A stretch of DNA of 64,000 bases from Magnolia sinica (taxonomy: Eukaryota; Streptophyta; Magnoliopsida; Magnoliales; Magnoliaceae): assembly GCF_029962835.1 (NCBI RefSeq), contig NC_080574.1:26758001-26822000 (forward strand). Reading direction: 5' to 3'. The notes beneath the pieces were generated by a model. It searched no databases, had not been told where the DNA came from, and saw only the letters and a program-made list of their open reading frames with translations. Positions 59,701 through 64,000 of this stretch are shown piece after piece (the stretch's first letter is position 1; the number at the start of each line of letters is the position of its first letter). Position numbers and translations under genes: made by a program.

Positions 59701-62700
59701 GTTGGCCATAACGGCCGATACGGGGGCGTAACGACCATTACGAGCCCCGTAATGGTTGAAAATTTTCTTTTGCCTGAAAAATTCTGAAAAAAATATTTAG
59801 AAAATCAAGAATAATGTAAATATTTCAAATATATAGTCATTTTTTTATTTTGAACATGTTTATAGTAGTGTAACAGTCCACTCTTTGGTGAGAGTGTTGT
59901 ATCGGGCTATCTAGTGAATTGTTTAATATGATTATGTTTCTAATATTTACACATCACAATCAAGCATTAGAACTAGAAATCAGAAAAAAGGCATAAATAT
60001 TGCTTTTTCAAAAATTTTTTAAAAAGGCCATCGGAGATTCTATTCGCTCAAATCACTTCAATCCACAATTTTAATCTTAAAAGCTATAGTAAGAGTGGTC
60101 AATTTGTAAAATGATATGGGAGAGTTTTTGGAATGAGAAAAGTGGAAAAAATAAAAAAAATAAAAAAAATAAAAAAAGAAGAAGAAGAAGAAGAAGAAGA
60201 AGAAGAAAAGAAAAGAAAAGAGGAGAAAAATGAATTTAAATAGGAAAAAAAAGTGATCGTTTTTCGACCATTACGGGAGTAACGGTTGTTATGCCCTATA
60301 ACAGCCTTTACGACCACCGTAACGGCTGATACGGTCTCAAAAAACTAATTGCTCATTTTCACCCCCATATCGCGTAACAGTCATGGCCATTACCTATACG
60401 TATAGGCCTTTACGGGTGTATCGTAACGAATACGGAACACCTTGCTTAACACCTGGGTCATTACTCTCATAAATGTGCTTAGGGCGCTAGTCAAGCCAAG
60501 GGGCATAACTAGCTACTCATATAGTCCATCATTTGTCTTGAAGGTTGTCTTCCACTCGTCTCCTGGGCATATACGTATTTGGTGATACCCGCTCTTGAGG
60601 TCAATCTTCGAAAAGATTGTGGCACCCGCCATCATGTCTAACATATCATCAAAACGCAGTATGGGAAACGGTACTTGACCGTGATTTTATTAATGGCTCT
60701 ATTGTCCACACACATGCGCCATGTGCCATCTTTCTTAGGCATGAGAAGTGATGGCACGACATACGAACTCAAACTCTCTTGAATGAAACCCTTCATGAGG
60801 CACTCATCTACTTGCATCTTCAACTCTGCATGCTCCGTAGGGTTTATTCGATAATGAGGAAGGTTTTGTAGAGTCAACCCAGGGACAAGATCAATGGCAT
60901 GTTGAATGTCCCTCATGGGTGGAAGCTCATCTGGTAAGTCCTCTAGAAATACATCGTGAAATCCATCCAGAATCGGATTCACCTAATTCCTTCTTGGGCG
61001 GGTTGGTGGGGTTGTGCCCCTCGTATCTTCTTTAGCTTTAGGTTTTTCTTCCTTTTTCTTTTCTTCTATCTATATAGGTCTAGCTTTTGTTTTCTTTTGT
61101 TTCAGTTTCCTGTTGTTCTTTTGGCTTTTGCATTTGATAAATTGCATCATCTTTTTAAAAAACTGTTTGCGGTTGAAGATTCACCACCAAATTTAAACTG
61201 TGGAAAATTAAAACAGGAGTCCAGTGCATAAATCCTTCTGAAATTCAAAAAACTTGAAAATTTAGCCCCCATTTTTTTTTATCAAATGGTACAACTCATT
61301 TTAAGGCATTGATAGAGTGATCCATATAGTTGATCTGATTTTTCCCATTGTGAATAGGACTGTTTCCAAAAAATACATATGCAATTAGCATATCTCAATT
61401 CAATTTAATTAGATGGTTTGTATTTCTCTTCTTTATCATCTATCTATGACCATATTTCTCTTCTTTACCATCTATCTATGACCACAAATTTAAAAGGTTA
61501 CAGTAGCCCAAATGGATGAAATTTTTGGGGGAATAGTCGATCCATGGTGGACTACGACAGAATGATGTTCTAGATCACCTAACCATGGCCCCTACTTGTC
61601 CGAATTGAAAATCATGCACATATCAGCCCATGTTGGCCAATATGGACAATGTGTACCAGTTTCAGTGGTGACTGATATGGCACAAAGACTGGTTGTCAGT
61701 CCTTGAGTGAAATACACTGCAGTACATCAATAAACATACTAAAAGAATGTCCAAGAGAATAACAGATACACCCTATACAATGTAGCTGAACAAAATTATA
61801 GCAAATTCAGCCACCAATTCATTTTGAACACTGCGCTTCTTTTACCGGCAACAGACAACTGCCATCTTGACACAAAATAAATAAATAAAACAAATAACAG
61901 CGGGAAAGAAGGTGGGAAAGGCAGATGGAATCTATGTCAGTGCAAATCTAGTAACTATAAAGGAGAAGTAAGTTACTTCTGCAATCTTTTCATTCAGATC
62001 ATCATTCTCATGACACTCTGATTCCAAATCTTCTGCTTTCAGTCCCATCATGATCAACTCCAGTAAGGGGGCTGGATCACTAAGTTGTATAGCATTGAAA
62101 TGGGCAAATCGACGTAGCACTTGCTGATACATTAGTTCTTTGCTGCAAAGACGTACACAACAGAAAGCACTTTAAGTGTTCCAATGATTTAGTTAAACAG
62201 CCAGCCCCACTAGAATTAGTAAACAATACATTGCAGATAGAAGCAAGGGGAAAAAAGAATGGTGGAGATGTGGAACATTTTGTGGAAGTTGAATGCATTG
62301 GTCATATTAGAATCAGATGAGCTTTATGATCATTGTGGTCAGACTGGCATCTGTCCTGTTATTAAATTATCATGACCTTGTCTTGGGATATCACTTGGCA
62401 GAACTATTCTCACCATTGACGTAGAGAGACCATAAATGTGTAAACACGATAATTTTGCAACTGACATAAAATCTATTTTACCGTCTAATTAAAAGTTGGA
62501 AGTTCCTTCAAGTAAAGATCACCCCTACCATTGCTGCAGAAGTCTTTCATCCTTATACAAGTAAAGATTGCCACTAGCATTGCTGCCAAAGTCTATTATC
62601 ATTGTACAAAGAAGTGATCCACAAGTATCTTAACTTCAAAAACAGAGGTGAATTCCAACAGGAAGTATTTGTGCCTTCAATATAGGCAAAAATAGCTGCA

Positions 62701-63158
62701 AGGTTATTATCAGTTACCATCATGTGTCATATTACATCCATAAAATAACCTTCAAGAGAACCAGCTGCATGTTTTACTACCCAGTTTCCAAATTGATGTT
62801 ATAAACCACCACAGAATAGGTGCCAAACATAAAGACAAAACGAGCACTTAGCTTTTACCTCAAGTTGACTATATTGACCAGGTATAAATGGGTATTGTGT
62901 TGAAGCAAGGCAAAAACATCGTCTGCCATTCCAATATATGTACAGTGTTTCACAATTTCCAGCATACCTACAACGATACATGCCGGTAAATCAGCATGGT
63001 AGTACCAAATCAGAACTGATATGATTACTCACTTCTTTTTGTAACATATGCTCCCGAACTCACCAGAATGAGTATTACGATCAATATCATTAAGGAGGTC
63101 CTGAACACTAGTTAGATCTGCAGTCTCTTTTGGGTTCCTTCGTTGTCTCACAGCAGAC
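34211..63158 (-). CDS. MLH1: DNA mismatch repair protein MLH1, C-terminal part (7 exons; 5' exons beyond window)
   Basis: Exons on the minus strand are 63158-63064, 62967-62859, 62142-61977, 47152-46991, 44043-43866, 36713-36550 and 34255-34211, 919 nt with consistent phases and GT-AG borders. They encode about 305 residues: [80 protein letters not shown] followed by [59 protein letters not shown] and finally [13 protein letters not shown]1 pairs with PMS1 in MutL-alpha and with MLH3 in meiosis. The C-terminal domain is the dimerisation surface, and the terminal FERC completes the partner's endonuclease site. No break is seen. The N-terminal ATPase exons lie to the right of 64000. Introns are 2.3, 7.2, 2.9, 14.8, 0.7 and 0.1 kb, the large ones filled with transposons. 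Confidence 0.95.
34447..34733. repeat. Nested ends of GTAACGG-type and TAGCG-type hAT-like elements
   Basis: 34447 starts CAATGTTTTATATAG, close to the CAGTGTTTTAAATAGCG end of the 52982 element, and 34680-34720 has GTGTAGCGTAAGCTACACAC as in that element. Between them, 34465-34640 has GGCCGTAATGG, CAGTAACGGTGGTGGCCGTT and the terminus GTTTTGGAACACCTCG, as in the 59642 element. This reads as one family inserted in the other; the exact borders are uncertain. It lies in the last MLH1 intron. Confidence 0.45.
34733..34838. mobile_element. ~105-bp MITE, TTTGGTTGCACCAAAT type
   Basis: The ends are AGGTTGCATTTGGTTGCACC and GGTGCAACCAAACACAACCT, with the inner arms AATATTATGAA and TTTCATAATATT. A related copy of one arm is at 36024-36105. 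The structure is a near-perfect hairpin. Confidence 0.65.
34885..35495 (-). mobile_element. TRIM-like miniature LTR element (tentative)
   Basis: Two direct repeats of about 240-310 bp (34888-35200 and 35252-35490) share GCAGGACAATTAACCACTT, CCAAATCCATGGGTTCC and CACCCCACTCGAGCC. The short stretch between them contains, on the minus strand, TAGTATCAGAGTGGG, which resembles an initiator-Met tRNA primer site. This suits a non-coding terminal-repeat retrotransposon in miniature with an internal part of only about 50 bp. The repeats have diverged clearly, so it is old. A simple tandem duplication is the alternative. Confidence 0.45.
35510..36000. repeat. Long imperfect inverted repeat with TAGCG palindrome core
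   Basis: The arm 35510-35735 (ATTGAAAAGATCAAATAG, TATGCAAATTAGTAAGC, TTTTCATGAGCTACATAGCG) is mirrored by 35760-36000 (CGCTACATAGCTCATGAAAA, ATAATTTGCATATACTACAC, TAGTTGATCTTTTCAATGC). The centre is AAGCTACGCTACGTAGCATA. Arm similarity is about three quarters by eye. It probably forms the interior of the TAGCG-type hAT-like element and would fold into a long hairpin if transcribed with the MLH1 pre-mRNA. Confidence 0.65.
36112..36148 (+). repeat. (GA)n microsatellite
   Basis: GAGAGAGAGAGAGAGA with one GT interruption; the frames on either strand (RERERE, SLSLSL) are repeat artefacts. Confidence 0.85.
36285..36375. repeat. CCCAACCC/CCGACC-type hAT-like end fragment
   Basis: CGACCCCAACCCTAACCAAC, GATCCGACC and GGTTGAGCCCAACCCAAGTC form a short cluster like that at 26160-26410. 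It is followed by an (AT)n run at 36396-36450. Confidence 0.4.
36396..36450. repeat. (AT)n microsatellite
   Basis: About 27 AT units, 100 bp downstream of the MLH1 penultimate exon on the minus strand. Confidence 0.9.
36955..37150. repeat. Dispersed MITE fragment, GGTGACTCATCC type
   Basis: TATGGTGACTCATCCTCCCC, CACATGTGGCACTCATG and CAATTGTTAAAAGTAAAATA also occur, little changed, at 51568-51900, and weakly at 10380-10540. The mirrored right half is at 42465-42640 (ATGCAACCATGACATG, GAGTCACCACCAT). A terminal repeat ATGGTGGTGACTC is inferred from the pair. Confidence 0.5.
38520..40250 (+). repeat. Dispersed repeat, copy A (unclassified)
   Basis: This stretch includes a TATA-like ACTATAAAAGAG (38566), a purine-rich region, CCATGTGATTTGGAAG with GATTGGTGTGAGGCCAATC, many AACCCTAA words (39020-39280) and GATCTCACACAATATTTGAG near the end. 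The same order of words is found on the minus strand at 51960-52800. It could be promoter-like sequence of an LTR or of a captured gene; no coding frame identifies it. Copy A is interrupted by the MITE at 39359-40053, copy B is not. Confidence 0.55.
39359..40053. mobile_element. hAT-like MITE, ATATCG type, 8-bp TSD, empty site known
   Basis: The left end is CAGTATTCGAAATATCGGTA; the right end is TCGATATTTAAAACACAG, giving an inverted repeat of the form CWGTRTTYKAAATATCG. The flanks are GTTTTCCT (39351-39358) and ATTTTCCT (40054-40061), 7/8 identical. Subterminal GATATATCG/ATATCGG words cluster at both ends. The related repeat at 51960-52800 has the unfilled site, reading (minus strand) ATAGTTTCCTTTATTCAATG where this copy has the 695-bp insertion. 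Confidence 0.85.
41181..42006. mobile_element. hAT-like MITE, CGATTT type, with 8-bp target site
   Basis: The left end is CAGTGTTGTCAAAATCCTAC and the right end is ACGATTTTAACAACATTG. The flanks are ATCCTAAG (41173-41180) and GTCCTAAC (42007-42014), 6/8 identical. Subterminal words are TACGATTT at the left and TACGATTT/AATACGAT at the right. The 826-bp interior is AT-rich and non-coding. It is inserted in the RTE-type LINE. Confidence 0.7.
42465..42640. repeat. Right half of the GGTGACTC-type MITE
   Basis: CCATGGTCAAAATCAGATGG, a (CTT)n run at 42505-42530, ATGCTCCATATGATTAAG, GGATAGTTTGGATTGC and AGAGTCACCACCAT correspond to 51715-51895. It sits between two LINE fragments. Confidence 0.5.
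42665..43090 (-). mobile_element. RTE-type LINE 3' fragment
   Basis: Minus-strand 3' end with (GAT)n-like tail and CTAAGCCTTATCCCAACTAA (plus reading), followed by GGGGTTGGCCACATGAATC and CACTCTATCAAGGGCC. It is related to the start of the 37154 copy but separate, and 5'-truncated near 43090. Confidence 0.7.
44466..44670 (-). mobile_element. RTE-type LINE 3' fragment with (ATC)n tail
   Basis: Ten ATC units (44467-44496, plus reading), then CTAAGCCTTACCCCAATTAA, GGGGTCAGCTACATCCAC and CACTCTGTTGAGAGTCG. Only about 200 bp of the element's 3' end is left. It lies in the 2.9-kb MLH1 intron. Confidence 0.7.
44838..44869 (+). repeat. (AG)n microsatellite
   Basis: About 16 AG units followed by A-rich sequence; the SLSLSL reading frames are artefacts. 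Confidence 0.85.
45531..46480 (-). mobile_element. L1-type LINE, 3' part with zf-RVT domain and poly(A)
   Basis: On the minus strand a frame at 46097-45792 encodes [20 protein letters not shown] and [20 protein letters not shown], the zinc-binding C-terminal domain (zf-RVT) of plant L1 reverse transcriptases. The 3' tail follows as TTGTTGCCTTTACC and a run of about 19 A (plus T at 45531-45550). The element is 5'-truncated. A 110-bp stretch is duplicated in tandem at 45696-45917. It lies in an MLH1 intron. Confidence 0.8.
45696..45917. repeat. Tandem duplication (112 + 110 bp) within the L1-type LINE
   Basis: Both copies begin AAGGCCCTACTAAAGACCT and end CCTAGCCTCCAAAAATC (45696-45807, 45808-45917). 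They differ at a handful of positions, for example AGCACGTCTATTCC against AGCATCTTCGATTCC. Confidence 0.85.
47153..50953 (-). other. First part of the 14.8-kb MLH1 intron
   Basis: No exon or nested gene recognised. 48405-48477 is a plus-oriented RTE-type tail (GGCCCCAATTAGTTGGGATA, then (GAT)n), and 49310-49365 has a weaker one. 48730-48965 is a degenerate array of ATCCATC/TCAATC words. The rest appears unique and AT-rich. Confidence 0.5.
50954..51475. mobile_element. Diverged palindromic foldback element with 59-bp tandem duplication at its left end
   Basis: GATGCCTGTGTAGGCCCATT and GATGCCTGTGTGGGCCCATT start two successive copies of a 59-bp unit (50954-51012, 51013-51068). The rest has AACTCAGATGGACCACAAAG, CCCATCCAACCTGTAGG, CAGTGTGGCCACCACAGTTT and ATGATGGACCCACAAAC, the layout of the palindromic family. 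Confidence 0.55.
51568..51900. repeat. GGTGACTC-type MITE
   Basis: The left end is GAATGGTGGTGACTCATCCC; the right part TGCCATGTTTGTAG and AAAAGAGTCCCTGGTGG matches 42600-42640 with changes. The middle matches 36990-37150. About 330 bp, non-coding. Confidence 0.5.
51960..52800 (-). repeat. Dispersed repeat, copy B (unclassified)
   Basis: On the minus strand it reads CCATGTCATTTGGAAGGAAG, GATTGGTGCGAAGC, many AACCCTAA words, TAGTATTAGATAATCTCC, TTTGAAATAGGCTTTACCC and GATCTCACCAATATTTGAG. This is the same order as 38680-40230. It lacks the MITE found in copy A and so preserves its empty site. It abuts the TAGCG-type element at 52982. Confidence 0.6.
53637..53840 (+). repeat. Homopurine tract, (GA)n and (GAA)n
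   Basis: About 200 bp almost entirely A and G on the plus strand, interrupted once near 53719-53751 by CCGCAGCTGCGACCGCAACC and a few more bases. Long overlapping frames on both strands are repeat artefacts. Mirror-symmetric purine tracts of this length can form triplex DNA. Confidence 0.85.
53910..54125 (+). repeat. Three imperfect ~70-bp tandem repeats
   Basis: Units start TCGGTTTGCCTCTGGAAG (53910), TCGGTTTGCGCCTGGCAA (53979) and TCAAATCTGCTCTGTGAG (54050); each runs through AGTGGGAAGGAG or GGGTGGGGAGAG to GTCGGC/CAGCAG. The units are well diverged. Origin unknown; it may be captured 5'-UTR-like sequence. Confidence 0.55.
57100..57640. mobile_element. Palindromic element related to the 9-bp-TSD copy at 8767
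   Basis: It shares ACTTAGGTGGGGCCCACTGT, GTCCATTCATTTTTTGAG, AAACGGATGGATGGAGTGG and the end GCAGGAAATCC with 8767-9289. The terminal arms are shorter and diverged, and no target duplication is clear. It is nested in the 56535-59143 element. Confidence 0.6.
57680..58130. mobile_element. Palindromic 'CCATGATG' foldback element
   Basis: Left words ACATGGCCCCACAATAATG and CCAAAGCTCAAGTGGACCAC mirror right words GTCCAATTGATCTTTGGATC and TTATGATGGGACCCACAG. Non-coding, nested in the 56535-59143 element. Confidence 0.6.
58184..58725. mobile_element. Palindromic 'CCATGATG' foldback element with long TIRs
   Basis: The ends are GCGGATTGGCTACTGACGGG and CTGTCAGTAGCTAATCCGC, with inner arms TTACCAAGTTCCATGGGCCC and GGGACCCACGTAACTTGGTG. 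It is a full foldback of 542 bp. No duplication is seen in the flanks. Confidence 0.7.
58726..58945 (+). other. Possible captured 5' end of a host gene inside the hAT-like element
   Basis: After the last foldback element the sequence changes to GC-balanced text: GGTTCCGGAAGCCGGAACCC, TCGGCGAAGATGTCTCGGGA, and AATCGGAGATTTTATTTG with an ATG at 58871 leading [20 protein letters not shown] to CTACAG|GTACCG, a possible splice donor. It resembles a plant 5' UTR plus a short first exon. No homologue is recognised. The promoter-like position downstream of four MITEs suggests gene-fragment capture. Confidence 0.35.
59642..60444. mobile_element. hAT-like element, GTAACGG type, 8-bp TSD
   Basis: The ends are CAAGGTATTCCATATTGGTA and TACGGAACACCTTG (inward CAAGGTGTTCCGTA). 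The flanks are CTCAACAC (59634-59641) and CTTAACAC (60445-60452), 7/8. GGTAACGGTGG, CCGTAATGG, CGTAACGACC and their inverses fill both ends. The interior contains (A)n-TA and (GAA)n tracts at 60145-60230. It is inserted in the fossil Ty3/gypsy element 490 bp from the 56535-59143 element. Confidence 0.82.
60991..61976 (-). other. End of the 14.8-kb MLH1 intron
   Basis: I see no gene or well-defined repeat. CT-rich sequence (61020-61130) and AT-rich sequence follow the retroelement. A tandem duplication of about 35 bp is visible at 61424-61483 (TATTTCTCTTCTTTACCATC, ATCTATGACCA twice). Confidence 0.4.
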
Positions 63159-64000
63159 CTGCAAATGAAGTACAAAGAAGCCATACAGCAATTAAACTAG
63201 ACAGTAATAAAAACACCCTCAAAGTGTGTGGAATGTATCATATCAAGAGTGGAGAAATCCCAGGATAATGTTTATATAGCACTATTCACTGCACCTTGAC
63301 CTTCATTAATATTCATATAAGAATACCAATCTGAGTAGCACACTTTTGCCTGAGAATCATAGTGCTCCCAAAGTTGCACTAAGACATGCATAGATCATCA
63401 TTGTAGCCAAGTCCTTAGCTCAAAAGAGAAACCAGTAACTCCTACTCAGCACTCCCGAGTCAATTTATGCTGCATCACATTTATAAAGATGCACCATGCT
63501 CATCACATTTATAAATTGTGCCTTCCCCCCTCCCTCCTTACCCACCAATTGACGTGTAGTGTTCTAGATCCATGGAAAGGTGAGCATGTCCAGGACCATC
63601 ACCTGCCATGAAAATCCTCCCTCCCTCCCTTCTCTCTCATTCATCAAGTGGCATGAAAATCAGGTAGATCCACATATTGAGTGGGCTCTGGGTGGGTTCC
63701 ATTTGTCAAACTATCACGATTAAATTAGTGGGCACCATTTGTCAAACTATCATGCTTAAATTAGCCCTCCCTCCCTCCCCTTTTTATCTCCTTGGCATCA
63801 CCAGGGGTCCCACTAGTATACATACAATGAATAATTTATATGCGCAAGTGCCAAATCTGCAAATCTTGATTATTTTAGTTCATCCTAGCAGCTATTAGTA
63901 TGATCTAATATTCTATATGAAAATACAAAATAGATATGAACTTTCCAAAAAGTTTTTTTTTAAAAATAAAATTGCCAACTTCTCGGTCAAGGAATTTTTT
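63159..64000 (-). other. MLH1 intron, upstream of the last exon in view
   Basis: The exon at 63158 starts in phase with a codon completed by an exon beyond the window. No MLH1-like coding segment is visible up to 64000. CTCCCTCC-rich low-complexity stretches occur near 63515-63535, 63615-63635 and 63760-63785. Confidence 0.5.

Larger units (their letters stand above)
54580..60990 (-). mobile_element. Fossil Ty3/gypsy LTR retrotransposon (chromovirus-like), pol region
   Basis: The element runs on the minus strand. Its parts in order are reverse-transcriptase-like sequence (around 60640-60980 and 59300-59640), RNase H-like sequence on both sides of an inserted element (59150-59300 and 56380-56525), integrase (about 55240-55990) and a chromodomain-like tail (about 54660-54900). 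It is broken, with numerous breaks, and looks old. Two hAT-like elements (56535-59143 and 59642-60444) are inserted in it. I could not identify flanking LTRs in the window with confidence. It sits in the 14.8-kb MLH1 intron in the same orientation as the gene. Confidence 0.85.

Overview
The window is nuclear DNA of a flowering plant. It holds three spliced host genes with long AT-rich introns and canonical GT-AG junctions, and most of the rest is layered transposon debris. A palindromic repeat carrying GGGCCC(A)CCATGATG with 'ATCCATTT' and 'GGATGGACGG' halves recurs about a dozen times. I associate that repeat with magnoliid genomes, but this is recollection, so the lineage assignment is low confidence.

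All three host genes lie on the minus strand and appear intact. (1) 3689-9544 is a LigB/DODA-type extradiol ring-cleavage dioxygenase of 260 aa in three exons. (2) 13519-20693 is a SETD6/RKM4-like SET-domain lysine methyltransferase of 512 aa in five exons; the first coding exon is only 8 nt. (3) 34211-63158 is the C-terminal 305 codons of the mismatch-repair protein MLH1 in seven exons. Its 5' part lies beyond the right edge, and one intron is 14.8 kb. I see no sign that the three genes act in one pathway; they are neighbours in a gene-poor, repeat-rich stretch.

Repeat layout. 1-2534 is the right part of a decayed hAT element. 3.0-9.3 kb has hAT-like, Tourist-like and palindromic elements in the dioxygenase introns. 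20969-27069 is a 6.1 kb hAT element with terminal inverted repeats, a 7/8 target-site duplication (TSD), a broken transposase and a second BED-finger reading frame; it sits 275 bp upstream of the SETD6-like start codon. 27.1-34.2 kb is an intergenic patchwork of foldback elements and microsatellites. 34.4-36.1 kb is a nest of short elements around a long inverted repeat. 37.2-42.5 kb is an RTE-type LINE interrupted by two insertions. 45.5-46.5 kb is an L1-type LINE tail. 52.98-54.39 kb is a hAT-like element with a perfect TSD. 54.6-61.0 kb is a fossil Ty3/gypsy element with two further hAT-like elements inserted in it.

The most interesting pattern is a set of non-autonomous hAT-like elements. 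Several start with CAGTGTT or a variant, and those with resolved ends have 8-bp TSDs. Each subgroup carries a different short palindromic motif repeated just inside its ends (ATATCG, TAGCG, GTAACGG, CGATTT, CGAGTCGAG, GGCCCGGCC). One insertion can be checked against an empty site in a related repeat copy in the same window.
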